Shown: positions 1 to 8,277 of the stretch, piece by piece
How the letters are laid out: the number at the start of each line of letters is the position of its first letter
Numbering within the stretch: the first letter of the stretch is position 1
Origin: Mobilibacterium timonense
GTDB taxonomy: Bacteria; Bacillota; Clostridia; Peptostreptococcales; Anaerovoracaceae
Direction of reading: 5' to 3'
Assembly: GCF_900155555.1 (NCBI RefSeq)
Contig: NZ_FUHN01000006.1
Location: forward strand, 186,001-250,000
Length of the DNA: 64,000 bases
Notes under the pieces: generated by a model
What the model was told of the DNA's origin: nothing
Seen by the model: the letters and a program-made list of their open reading frames with translations, nothing else
Database searches by the model: none
Position numbers and translations under genes: made by a program

Positions 1-780
1 ATTCCGGGATCCGATCCGGTACACCAGATCACCATCATCCCGAGAGGAATGGCCGGCGGCTTCACCATGTCCCTGCCTGAAGAGGACAAGTTCTTCGAGA
101 CCAGGGGCAACATGCTGAACAACATCAGGCATCTGCTGGGAGGACGTGTGGCAGAAGAACTCAAGCTGGACGACATAAGCACCGGTGCAAGCAACGACCT
201 GGAGAGAGCTACGGCGATCGCCAGAGCCATGATCACCAAGTATGGATTCAGCACGAAGCTGGGCCCTGTAAGTTTCAGCTCCAATGACGAGGTGTTCCTC
301 GGCAAGGACTTCTCCACGAGGCAGAACTATTCTGAGGAGATCGCCTCCGAGATCGACACAGAGATCAGGCACATCCTGGAGGAGTGCTACGCAGACACGA
401 AAAAGATCCTCACAGAGCACGACGACAGCTTCGAAAGAGTCGCACAGGCCCTTCTCCTCGTTGAGACCCTCGACGGAGAGCAGTTCGAGGCCCTTTACAA
501 CGGTGACATCACTCCTGAAGAACTCCAGGATAAGGTCAGCAGAGAGCAGAAGGAGATCCAGGAGCGCAACGCAAAAGAGGCTGCTGAGAGCAAGCGCTTA
601 GAGGAAGAGGAGAGAGCAAAGGCCGAGGCCAGGATGAGAGAGCTGGAGCAGGCCATGCTTGGAGAAGACGCCAATGATCAGCAAGAGCCCCCTGTTTATA
701 AGGAGTTCCACCGGTACGGTAAGGGTGGCGAAGGCGATCAGGATAAAAAGAACGATGATAACAACACCGATCAACAGTAA
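1..780 (+). CDS. ftsH: ATP-dependent zinc metalloprotease FtsH, C-terminal part
   Basis: The reading frame is open from the first base, so this is the 3' part of a gene starting upstream of the window. What remains is the end of the M41 peptidase domain. The stretch DPVHQITIIPRG with GGFTMSLPEED follows the zinc HEXXH motif in this family, and GASNDLERAT carries the third zinc-ligand Asp. The AAA+ ATPase domain, the HEXXH motif and the N-terminal membrane anchors are missing because of the window edge. The protein ends in a charged, Glu/Lys/Asp/Gln-rich tail of about 80 residues, as often seen in Firmicutes FtsH. The enzyme degrades membrane and unstable cytosolic proteins. Confidence 0.95.
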   Translation: MPGSDPVHQITIIPRGMAGGFTMSLPEEDKFFETRGNMLNNIRHLLGGRVAEELKLDDISTGASNDLERATAIARAMITKYGFSTKLGPVSFSSNDEVFLGKDFSTRQNYSEEIASEIDTEIRHILEECYADTKKILTEHDDSFERVAQALLLVETLDGEQFEALYNGDITPEELQDKVSREQKEIQERNAKEAAESKRLEEEERAKAEARMRELEQAMLGEDANDQQEPPVYKEFHRYGKGGEGDQDKKNDDNNTDQQ

Positions 781-797
781 GGGAGCAGTGATAGAAA

Positions 798-2369
798 ATG
801 AGAATTACCGTAGATGATTGCCTTAACCTGGACGCTTTTAACGGAGGCACAGTGGTTTCCTGCGGAAGAAAGAGCGACAGGAGAGTGCGGACCATTTCAG
901 TCCTGGACGAAGACAATCTGGACATGGGTATCGAGAGGAACGGCCTGAAGGAGCAGATGGTGCTCACCCACTTCTGGACGTGCAAGGACGATATAGATGC
1001 TCAGATCAAGGTAGTTACAGGGCTTGGAAAAAAGTCCGTAGCGGCTCTTGTGGTGTTTCTGAACGAGGCGGGAGTGAGAAGCCTGGACGAGAGGGTGATC
1101 AGGGCCGCGGAGACGGCCGGACTTCTGGTCATCGTCATCCCGGACAACAACACCAACACATATGCCGTCACGATGGAGCAGGTGCTGGACAAGATCCTTT
1201 ACGGACACAACTACAGCGACAACATCCTGAACAACACGATCTATCACCTGCTGAACTTCGAGAAGCACAGCAATTTCCAGAGTGCTCTCAAGGAAGCGGC
1301 TCTGAACAACGATTATCAGATAGTCCTCATGACCACTGAGTTCAACCCTATCCTGACTATCGAGACAAGGCACAAGCAGACCATAGACGATGCCATCAAG
1401 ATCGCCAGGAAGCAGGACGTGGCTCACTCCACCATGTTCACCAGAGTGAACATACAGGACGTGATCACTTACTGGGGCACTATCGAGATAAAGGGCGAGA
1501 AGCACCTCCTCATGATCGTGGACAACGAGGACAACTACACCGCCATGGAGATGAAGAAGCTCGCCGAGATCATCGAGCTCGCCATGGGAATGTGGAAGTA
1601 CACGCCTGAGAGGGATTCCAGGTCCGAGTTCATCAAATCCGCCATCAGGGGCGATCTTGCCTTCTGCCACACCCTGGCAGACGAGGCCGGCCTCAAGAAC
1701 AAGCAGTTCATCAGCGTGTTCTACGCTTCCGGCATCAGCAATCCTGAGTCCCAGGACATCATCGAGAACTTCAAGGAGGAGTACAACTTCGGTCTCCTTC
1801 CGTTCATAGAGGACAACGAGTATTACGGGATGATCTACACGGATAATTCCGTGGAAAAGGGAGTGACCCTCAAGAACGCCGCTCTGAAGATGTATGAGAA
1901 GCTGAAGGACGGCCGCAAGGACGTGAGGATCTTCCACTCAACAGGCCTCGAGGATCTGGACAACGCCATCGAGGGCTTCAGGATCATCAGCGAGACTTAC
2001 GAGGACGTCGAGATCGTGTTCCCTTACAAGAGGGTGTTCACCAAGTACGAGATGTCCATGGTGAGCAATTGCATCAACCTTCAGGTCCAGAATTCCAGCC
2101 TCAAGAAGGTTTATCTGGATCTGCTCGAGCCATTTGAGAAAGAGGTGTCGGTGAACAAGGGCAGGCTCCTCCTGGATACCCTGGAGACCTTCGTGCTGGA
2201 TGCCAGCATGAACAGCAACAAGACCTCAGAGTTCATGAACATCCACAACAACACCGTTCAGTACAGGCTCAAGAGGATCAACGAGCTTCTGGGAGCCGAG
2301 ATCACAGGAAACAGGATAATACCGGGCCTGACCATCGCGCTGGCCCTGAGGCGTCTGGAGGACAAGTAA
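798..2369 (+). CDS. PucR-family transcriptional regulator
   Basis: A 523-residue protein. The N-terminal half resembles the PucR domain (residues about 1-120). The C-terminal end carries the characteristic PucR helix-turn-helix, with NNTVQYRLKRINELLG near residue 490 and a closing leucine/arginine-rich helix. The start is supported by GGGAG at 781-785. The gene lies 17 bases after ftsH, and its stop overlaps the start of coaX (TAATG), so the genes are probably co-transcribed. Family members sense small molecules such as purine breakdown products or amino acids. The ligand here is unknown and the neighbours do not reveal it. Confidence 0.8.
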   Translation: MRITVDDCLNLDAFNGGTVVSCGRKSDRRVRTISVLDEDNLDMGIERNGLKEQMVLTHFWTCKDDIDAQIKVVTGLGKKSVAALVVFLNEAGVRSLDERVIRAAETAGLLVIVIPDNNTNTYAVTMEQVLDKILYGHNYSDNILNNTIYHLLNFEKHSNFQSALKEAALNNDYQIVLMTTEFNPILTIETRHKQTIDDAIKIARKQDVAHSTMFTRVNIQDVITYWGTIEIKGEKHLLMIVDNEDNYTAMEMKKLAEIIELAMGMWKYTPERDSRSEFIKSAIRGDLAFCHTLADEAGLKNKQFISVFYASGISNPESQDIIENFKEEYNFGLLPFIEDNEYYGMIYTDNSVEKGVTLKNAALKMYEKLKDGRKDVRIFHSTGLEDLDNAIEGFRIISETYEDVEIVFPYKRVFTKYEMSMVSNCINLQVQNSSLKKVYLDLLEPFEKEVSVNKGRLLLDTLETFVLDASMNSNKTSEFMNIHNNTVQYRLKRINELLGAEITGNRIIPGLTIALALRRLEDK

Positions 2370-3175
2370 TGCTGCTGGCCATAGATATAGGCAACACCAA
2401 TGTCGTGCTGGGAGTATTCAACGGAGACCGGATGATAACCAGCCTGAGACTTGCCACGGATCTTGGCCGCAGTGCAGACGAGTACGGTATTACAATAGAT
2501 CAGATGTTCAGGCACGAAGGGATAGACCCGGGTGATATCGACGACGTGATCATCTCGACCGTAGTGCCATCCCTGCTATTCACCATGCAGCACATGTGCC
2601 TGAAGTATTTCGACTGCACACCCCTTGTGGTGGAGACCGGCATCAAGACCGGCCTCAGGATAAAGACCGACGACCCGAGACAGATAGGATCCGACAGGAT
2701 CGTAAACGCTGTTGCCGCACACAGTAAATACAAATGCCCCCTTGTGGTAATCGATTTCGGAACGGCCACGACCTTCTGCGCAATAACCGAAGACGGGGAC
2801 TACCTGGGAGGCACAATCGCTCCCGGGATAAAGATATCGGCTTCCGCTCTTTTCGAGAAGACGGCGAAGCTGCCGAACGTGGATCTGGAACGCCCTGGAA
2901 AGACCATATGCAAGAACACGATCCAGAGCATCCAGTCCGGCCTCATCTACGGACACATGGGACTCACCAACTACGTGGTGGAAAACATGAAGAAGGAGAT
3001 GGCGGAGGACTACGGAGTGGATCCGGAGAAGATAAAAGTCGTTGCCACGGGAGGACTTGCCACCATGGTGAAGAGCGATATCGACTGCATAGACTTCATC
3101 GAGAAACGCCTCACACTGGACGGCCTGGTGATCCTGTACAACAAGAACAGAAAAAACAGAAAGAAAAAAATATGA
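2369..3175 (+). CDS. coaX: Type III pantothenate kinase
   Basis: A 268-residue ASKHA-fold kinase that phosphorylates pantothenate in the first step of coenzyme A synthesis. The N-terminal DIGNTNVVLGVF is the phosphate-binding motif of the type III enzyme. PRQIGSDRIVNAVAA and VIDFGTATTF are the conserved substrate and second phosphate motifs, and GGTIAPGI follows. Length matches the family. The gene overlaps the pucR stop by one base and the following dihydrouridine synthase by four bases (ATGA), which indicates translational coupling. The lysine/asparagine-rich tail is encoded by an A-rich stretch just before the stop. Confidence 0.95.
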   Translation: MLLAIDIGNTNVVLGVFNGDRMITSLRLATDLGRSADEYGITIDQMFRHEGIDPGDIDDVIISTVVPSLLFTMQHMCLKYFDCTPLVVETGIKTGLRIKTDDPRQIGSDRIVNAVAAHSKYKCPLVVIDFGTATTFCAITEDGDYLGGTIAPGIKISASALFEKTAKLPNVDLERPGKTICKNTIQSIQSGLIYGHMGLTNYVVENMKKEMAEDYGVDPEKIKVVATGGLATMVKSDIDCIDFIEKRLTLDGLVILYNKNRKNRKKKI

Positions 3176-4134
3176 CAGAGCTCAACCTTTACGGTAACCG
3201 GCTCTCCGGCCCTTTTTTGCTGGCCCCCCTGGCAGGGGTAACAGACGCAGTGATGCGCAGGCTCTGCTTCCGCCAGGGCGCATCTCTCGCCTATACAGAG
3301 ATGGTCAGTGGAAAGGGCCTGTATTATGGTGACAGAAAGACGGAGTCCCTATTGTATATCCCTGAGGATTCCGGGCCGGTATCCATACAGATATTCGGCA
3401 GCGATCCCGGGATAATGGGATGCGCCGCGGAGATGCTGGCCGGGAGGCCGAACATCTCACTTAACATAAACATGGGCTGTCCCGTACCCAAGGTGGTAAA
3501 AAACGGTGACGGTTCAGCACTCATGAAGGATCCAGACAGGGTGTATGACGTCGTGAGGGCCGTGGTGGAAAAAGCCGGAAAACCTGTTTCGGTGAAGTTC
3601 CGCAAGGGCTTCGATGATCAGCACGTAAACGCCGTCGAGGTGGCAAAGGCCTGCCAGGCGGCAGGAGCCTCTGCCGTGATCGTTCACGGGAGAACCAGAG
3701 AACAGTACTACAGTGGAAAGGCGGACTGGGGTATAATAAAGGCCGTGAAGGAAGCCGTGTCCATCCCGGTGGTGGGCAATGGGGATGTATTTACCGCCGG
3801 AGACGGGATCCGGATGATGGAGGAGACGGGCTGCGACCTGGTAATGGTGGCCCGCGGAGCACAGGGAAACCCCTGGATCTTCAGAGAGCTGATGGCTGCC
3901 TGGAGAGGGGATCCGGTGCCTCCGAGACCTGACCAGAAAGAGATCTCCGCCATGATGACAGAACATCTGGATCAGCTCATCCAGCTGAAGGGCGAGTACT
4001 CGGCAGTGCGGGAGATGAGAAAACACATCGCCTGGTACACGAAAGGCCAGAGAAACGGCTCGGCAATGAGGAGGGCTGTGAATCAGATCGAGAGCGCCGC
4101 CCAGATGAGAGAGGCCATAAAGTTTGAAGAATAG
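3172..4134 (+). CDS. dusB: tRNA-dihydrouridine synthase (DusB type)
   Basis: A 320-residue FMN enzyme that reduces uridine to dihydrouridine in tRNA. The TIM-barrel start is APLAGVTDAVMRR. NMGCPVPKVVKNGDGSALM carries the catalytic Cys103, followed by HGRTREQYYSGKADW and VGNGDVFTAGD for FMN phosphate binding. A longer open frame extends upstream inside coaX, but MTELNLYGNRL at 3172 is where family similarity begins, and it overlaps the coaX stop as ATGA. The chromosome often pairs dus with coaX-like housekeeping genes. The downstream lipoprotein gene begins inside its last codons. Confidence 0.92.
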   Translation: MTELNLYGNRLSGPFLLAPLAGVTDAVMRRLCFRQGASLAYTEMVSGKGLYYGDRKTESLLYIPEDSGPVSIQIFGSDPGIMGCAAEMLAGRPNISLNINMGCPVPKVVKNGDGSALMKDPDRVYDVVRAVVEKAGKPVSVKFRKGFDDQHVNAVEVAKACQAAGASAVIVHGRTREQYYSGKADWGIIKAVKEAVSIPVVGNGDVFTAGDGIRMMEETGCDLVMVARGAQGNPWIFRELMAAWRGDPVPPRPDQKEISAMMTEHLDQLIQLKGEYSAVREMRKHIAWYTKGQRNGSAMRRAVNQIESAAQMREAIKFEE

Positions 4135-5392
4135 ATACAGAAACAGAAAATTCAAAATACTTTTCCTGGGAGTAATGCTGGTGACCGTCGCCGTTTTCAT
4201 GTCCGGCTGCACCACCTTCGACAATTTCAGGAGGACCTTCATTTCAAAGGATGTGGAGAAGGACGCAGAGACCATCTACATCGGCGTCTACGAGCCGCAG
4301 ACCGGAGACCAGAGCGAGGTCGGCAAGAACGAGATCAAGGGCATAGAGCTGGCGCACAGCATGTACGACAACGTGGCCGGCGCCAACGTCGAGCTGGTCT
4401 ACGCGGACACGCAGTCCAACACCAACACGGCGAAGACAGCGATACAGACCCTCATCAAGATGAAGCCGGTGGTCATAATCGGCGGGGCAGGAGAGGCTTC
4501 GTCCATGATCGCCGGGCCGTACATCCAGAAGGCCCAGATCCCTACCATCACGCCTTCCGCAAGCAACCCTCTGATCACAGAGGGGAACCCTTATTATTTC
4601 AGGGTGTGCATGACCAGCTACCAGACCGGTGCGGGCATGGCGGAGTACGCCGTCAGCGCGGACGGCCTCGGTTCACAGCACGTGGGCATCGTGAGCATAC
4701 AGAACGACAGCTCCGTTGCAGCTGCAGTAAAAGGCTTCAGAGAAAAGACTGACGAGCTTGACGGGGACGATAACTATGTCGTGATGAACACCACTGTCTC
4801 CGCCGAAAAGCCACAGATAAGCAAGCTGATCAAGAAGATAAAAAAGTCCAAGGTGGACGTGGTATATCTGCCGGTTGGAGCTGCGGCCGCAGACCGTCTG
4901 TTCACGCAGATCGAGAAGGAGGGGATGACGAACATCACGTTCCTGGGGAACAGGGACTGGTCATCCCAGGATTTCATCGCCATGATGAAAAAGCATCCCG
5001 ACATCAGGATCGCCTTCCCTTCAGATACTGTGGTGCAGGCCAACAACTCCACCACGGGTACTGTAACTGCCGAGACGCAGAAGTTCCTCATCGAGTACGC
5101 CAGCAAATACGGCGACGACGATATCCCGACAGATGAGGCGGCCGAGGGTTACGATGCCTACCTGCTGGCGATGAACGCTATCAATGCTTCCAGGAGCATG
5201 AAGGGCAAGGACGTAAGAGATGCCCTGGCATCCCTGGACAACGTGCGCTGTGCCACCGGAGTATTCACATTTGACGAGAACGGCAACCCTGTGAGGAGGG
5301 TGAACGTCTGCACAATAAAGAACGGGCAGATAGTATCCGCCTACGTTACGGACACCACCACACAGGCTCAGAACATTCAGAAGATAGGCTGA
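4124..5392 (+). CDS. ABC-type branched-chain amino acid-like solute-binding lipoprotein
   Basis: A 422-residue secreted lipoprotein. The start is TTG at 4124, inside the end of dusB. It is preferred because it supplies the basic n-region (KNRYRNRKFK) of a signal peptide, followed by a hydrophobic core and the lipobox MSGC with the lipidated Cys29. The mature part is a type I periplasmic-binding fold of the LivJ/PBP1 class: IYIGVYEPQTGDQSEVGKN, VIIGGAGEASS, PTITPSASNP and AAEGYDAYLLAMNAI. No permease or ATPase genes are adjacent, so this is an orphan binding protein or a non-transport sensor. The ligand cannot be read from the sequence; Leu/Ile/Val-like amino acids are the family default. Confidence 0.82.
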   Translation: MKNRYRNRKFKILFLGVMLVTVAVFMSGCTTFDNFRRTFISKDVEKDAETIYIGVYEPQTGDQSEVGKNEIKGIELAHSMYDNVAGANVELVYADTQSNTNTAKTAIQTLIKMKPVVIIGGAGEASSMIAGPYIQKAQIPTITPSASNPLITEGNPYYFRVCMTSYQTGAGMAEYAVSADGLGSQHVGIVSIQNDSSVAAAVKGFREKTDELDGDDNYVVMNTTVSAEKPQISKLIKKIKKSKVDVVYLPVGAAAADRLFTQIEKEGMTNITFLGNRDWSSQDFIAMMKKHPDIRIAFPSDTVVQANNSTTGTVTAETQKFLIEYASKYGDDDIPTDEAAEGYDAYLLAMNAINASRSMKGKDVRDALASLDNVRCATGVFTFDENGNPVRRVNVCTIKNGQIVSAYVTDTTTQAQNIQKIG

Positions 5393-5491
5393 TCTTTTCA
5401 GGAAAAACATATTCATATTAATTCATCGTTCCGATTGAAACGCCGGTAAGGGTTATGCCGACGGGTCAATATAAAGGTTATTGCTGGTTGG

Positions 5492-5510
5492 GAAGGCTGT
5501 ATACGCCTTC
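5492..5510 (+). other. Small hairpin in the leader before the dipeptidase gene
   Basis: GAAGGC (5492-5497) pairs with GCCTTC (5505-5510) around a seven-base loop. No U-run follows, so it is not a classical terminator. It lies about 35 bases before the dipeptidase start and may be a leader structure or chance. Confidence 0.3.
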
Positions 5511-5545
5511 GGTGTGCATTGCACGCATTTCTATTAGGAGGATGT

Positions 5546-6985
5546 ATGGATTATTTAGAAGTGCTTGACGGTATGAAAGGAGAAATGCTTGAGACCCTTC
5601 AGGATCTCATCCGCATCGACAGCGTCCAGACCCCGGAAGTCAAGGGCGAGGACGGGGCTGTCTACCCTTTCGGAAAAGGTATTCAGAACGCTTACGAGTA
5701 TACTTTGAAGGCCGGCAGGGACATGGGCTTTGAGACCGTGAACTACGACAACTATGGCGGTCACATCGAATTGAAGGGCGAGGATCCTGAACACTCGGAG
5801 ACTTTCGGCATAACCGTCCACCTGGACGAAGTGCCTGTAGGAGAAGGCTGGGAGACAGATCCTTTTGATCCTATCGTCAAGGACGGATGGATCTACGGCA
5901 GAGGTACCTCGGACGACAAGGGCCCAACAGTTGCTGCTCTCTACGCCATGAAGGCTATCAAGGAGTCCGGACTGCCTCTTAAGAAAAACGTGAGGATGAT
6001 CGTCGGCCTTGACGAGGAGACCGAGAAGAACGGAATGATATATTACAAGGAGCACGCAGACAAGCTCCCTGAGCTGGGCATCACCCCGGACGGAGATTTC
6101 CCGGTAGTACAGGGAGAGATGGGCATCCTTGTATTCGATATAGTGAGAAAGCTCTCCGGCGGCAGGAAGTATGATGGCCTGGCTCTCAAGAGCCTCAAGT
6201 CCGGAGTTGCGTACAACCTGGTATCCCCTGAGGCAAAGGCCGTGCTCCACAGCGACAGCGCCGCAGAGTACGACGCCATCATCAAGAAGGCCGAGGAGTT
6301 CTCCGAAAAGACTGGATATAAGGTAGAGGCGAAGAAGTCCGGGAAGAACCTAAATGTTGTCAGCAGAGGAGTTCAGGCTCACGGAGCAAGGCCTCACGAA
6401 GGACTGAACGCCATCAGCATCATCATGGAGTTCTTCGGAGGACTGGAATTCGCAGATCCTGGAGTAAACGAGTTCGTAGAGTACTACAACAAGTACATCG
6501 GATTCGACCTGAAGGGCGGAAAGATGGGGCCTGTCCTAACCGACGAGCCGTCCGGTGACCTGATCTTCAACGTGGGACTGGCGAGTGCTGACGAGGAGGT
6601 GATCTCCGTCACCGTGAACGTGCGTTACCCTGTTACCCGCAAGGGCGAAGATTTCTACGACGTGGTGGAGAAGACCATGGATGGCACCGAGCTCGGCATA
6701 GTAAAGGTAATGGAGGAGAACCCTGTATATCTGCCGGATGATTCTCCGCTGGTGATCAACCTGATGGAGTCATACGTTGAGGAGACCGGAGACGACAAGA
6801 CGAAGCCTCTGGTACTGGGAGGCGGCACGTACGCCAAGCTGATCCCAGGCACTCTGGCATTTGGAGCGATGTTCCCGGGCAGAGAGGACAGGATGCACCA
6901 GGCCAACGAGAGGATGCTCCTCGAGGACTTCTACAAGGCAGCCAGGATCTACGCAAGAGCCATTTACAAGATCTGCTGTCAGTAG
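5546..6985 (+). CDS. pepV: M20-family dipeptidase (Sapep/PepV type)
   Basis: A 479-residue di-zinc peptidase that cleaves dipeptides in the cytoplasm. Metal-ligand motifs are visible: HLDEVPVGEGW (His), GRGTSDDKGP (bridging Asp) and LDEETEKNG (Glu pair), with a late His in the GGTYAKLIPGTLAFGAMFPG region. The long lid insertion around residues 180-340 fits PepV/Sapep rather than short M20 enzymes. The start at 5546 is chosen over an upstream in-frame TTG because AGGAGG sits at 5537-5542 with ideal spacing. It stands alone between an intergenic leader and the FMN riboswitch. Confidence 0.9.
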   Translation: MDYLEVLDGMKGEMLETLQDLIRIDSVQTPEVKGEDGAVYPFGKGIQNAYEYTLKAGRDMGFETVNYDNYGGHIELKGEDPEHSETFGITVHLDEVPVGEGWETDPFDPIVKDGWIYGRGTSDDKGPTVAALYAMKAIKESGLPLKKNVRMIVGLDEETEKNGMIYYKEHADKLPELGITPDGDFPVVQGEMGILVFDIVRKLSGGRKYDGLALKSLKSGVAYNLVSPEAKAVLHSDSAAEYDAIIKKAEEFSEKTGYKVEAKKSGKNLNVVSRGVQAHGARPHEGLNAISIIMEFFGGLEFADPGVNEFVEYYNKYIGFDLKGGKMGPVLTDEPSGDLIFNVGLASADEEVISVTVNVRYPVTRKGEDFYDVVEKTMDGTELGIVKVMEENPVYLPDDSPLVINLMESYVEETGDDKTKPLVLGGGTYAKLIPGTLAFGAMFPGREDRMHQANERMLLEDFYKAARIYARAIYKICCQ

Positions 6986-7034
6986 TCTTGACGTGGTACA
7001 GGTGAAGTAGTATCATCTTTCCGACAAGTAAATC

Positions 7035-7154
7035 TGTTTCAGGGCGTGGTGCAAGTCCACACCGGCGGTGATAGGTGAGAAGCCTTAAGTCCGCGAGCAT
7101 TTGCAGAACCAGTGAGAATCTGGTACCGACGGTAACAGTCCGGATGAAAGAAAC
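7035..7154 (+). ncRNA. FMN riboswitch (RFN element)
   Basis: The conserved RFN blocks appear in order: TCAGGGCGTGGTGCAAGTCC with ACCGGCGGTGATA, AGTCCGCGAGC, CAGTGAGAATCTGGTACCGACGGT broken by short loops, and AGTCCGGATGAAAGAAAC. The two ends pair to form the closing helix. It lies about 150 bases upstream of ribU and is followed by a hairpin suited to FMN-dependent attenuation. Confidence 0.95.
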
Positions 7155-7185
7155 ATTTACAAATTATGTATTTTGATTTGTAGAG

Positions 7186-7218
7186 ACGGCCTTGTATTTT
7201 ATGCGAGGCCGTTTGTTA
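7186..7218 (+). terminator. Terminator hairpin of the FMN riboswitch
   Basis: ACGGCCT (7186-7192) pairs with AGGCCGT (7206-7212), followed by a short T-rich run. It sits 30 bases after the RFN element and before ribU, as expected for transcription attenuation when FMN is bound. Confidence 0.6.
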
Positions 7219-7304
7219 ATGCCTGACAGATTCCAACTGCGATGAGCTGTGGCCGGGTCGCCGGTTGCGCAGCGAGAAAAACTTTTTTCCAGGAGGAATA
7301 TGTT

Positions 7305-7883
7305 ATGAGAAGAAGTAATTTCAACACGAGCACATTGGTCAAGATGGCACTGATGACAGCCCTTTCGCTGGTGATGCTGCTAATCAGGATCCCGTTCCCG
7401 CCGGCACCTTTCCTGGTGTACGATCCGGCGGACATCCCGATCTACATCACGGCCTTCGCCTTCGGCCCTGTGGCCGGCCTGGCTGTGACCTTCGTGGTCA
7501 GCTTCATCCAGGCCTTCCTGATGGGAGGAGACGGGATCTACGGGTTCCTGATGCACTTCATTGCGACGGGAGCCTTTGCGGTGATAGCCGGAGCTATCTA
7601 CAAGAGGAACAAGACCAGGAAGACCGCCATCGTTTCCATCATAGTGGGCATCCTGGTGATGACGGCCATCATGTGCGCCATGAACCTGGTGATCACGCCG
7701 ATATATATGGGGGCTCCGAGATCAGCCGTGGCGGCAATGATCGTTCCGATCGTGCTTCCGTTCAACCTGCTCAAGGGTGGCCTGAACGGTGCGGTGACCT
7801 TCGTGCTGTACAAGAGAATTTCGGGAATTTTACACAGTGAGGGAAGAGGACGCAAAGCAGAGAGTTCTGAGAGCTCAAAATGA
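7305..7883 (+). CDS. ribU: ECF transporter S component, riboflavin-specific
   Basis: A 192-residue integral membrane protein with about six hydrophobic helices. LVKMALMTALSLVMLLIRIPFPPAPFLVYDPADIPIYI and the later PVAGLAVTFVVSFIQAF match the RibU family of substrate-capture subunits. The upstream FMN riboswitch independently points to riboflavin. The start at 7305 is supported by AGGAGG at 7291-7296; upstream in-frame codons are not needed. The shared EcfA, EcfA' and EcfT module is not in the window. Its end overlaps tsaE by 47 bases. Confidence 0.93.
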   Translation: MRRSNFNTSTLVKMALMTALSLVMLLIRIPFPPAPFLVYDPADIPIYITAFAFGPVAGLAVTFVVSFIQAFLMGGDGIYGFLMHFIATGAFAVIAGAIYKRNKTRKTAIVSIIVGILVMTAIMCAMNLVITPIYMGAPRSAVAAMIVPIVLPFNLLKGGLNGAVTFVLYKRISGILHSEGRGRKAESSESSK

Positions 7884-8277
7884 AGAAGACACTAAGCGCA
7901 TTGCAATGGACATCGCCGGCAGACTTCATGCCGGCGATGTTGTTGCGCTTATAGGAGACCTGGGAACAGGGAAGACCACATTTACGAAGTATCTCGCGCA
8001 GGGCCTTGGTATCACGGAAAATATCAGCAGCCCTACTTTTAATATAGTGAAAGAGCACTACGGGGGACGCCTTCCTCTGTACCATTTTGATGTGTATCGC
8101 CTGGGCAGCGGCCAGGAGCTCATCGACATCGGTGCAGAGGATTATTTTTACGGCGACGGCGTGTCCGTGGTGGAGTGGGCAGACCTGGTGATGGACTGCC
8201 TGCCGGAGGACGCCATCATCATCGAGATATCCTATGGTGAGCGGGAAGGAGAGAGGATCTACAGATGCGCATTCTGA
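7837..8277 (+). CDS. tsaE: tRNA threonylcarbamoyladenosine biosynthesis ATPase TsaE
   Basis: A 146-residue P-loop ATPase needed, with TsaB, TsaC and TsaD, to make t6A37 in ANN-decoding tRNAs. Walker A is GDLGTGKTTF, followed by SSPTFNIVKEHYGG and HFDVYRLG, all typical. The start is GTG at 7837 within ribU. It is chosen because the segment RAQNEEDTKRIA aligns with the usual N-terminal helix; the next in-frame ATG would remove it. It is followed directly by the tsaB-rimI fusion with an overlap of 13 bases. Confidence 0.92.
   Translation: MREEDAKQRVLRAQNEEDTKRIAMDIAGRLHAGDVVALIGDLGTGKTTFTKYLAQGLGITENISSPTFNIVKEHYGGRLPLYHFDVYRLGSGQELIDIGAEDYFYGDGVSVVEWADLVMDCLPEDAIIIEISYGEREGERIYRCAF

Noticed and set aside
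2734-3171. 146-residue N-terminal extension of the dihydrouridine synthase
   Set aside because: It lies inside coaX in another frame; family similarity and an ATGA overlap begin at 3172.
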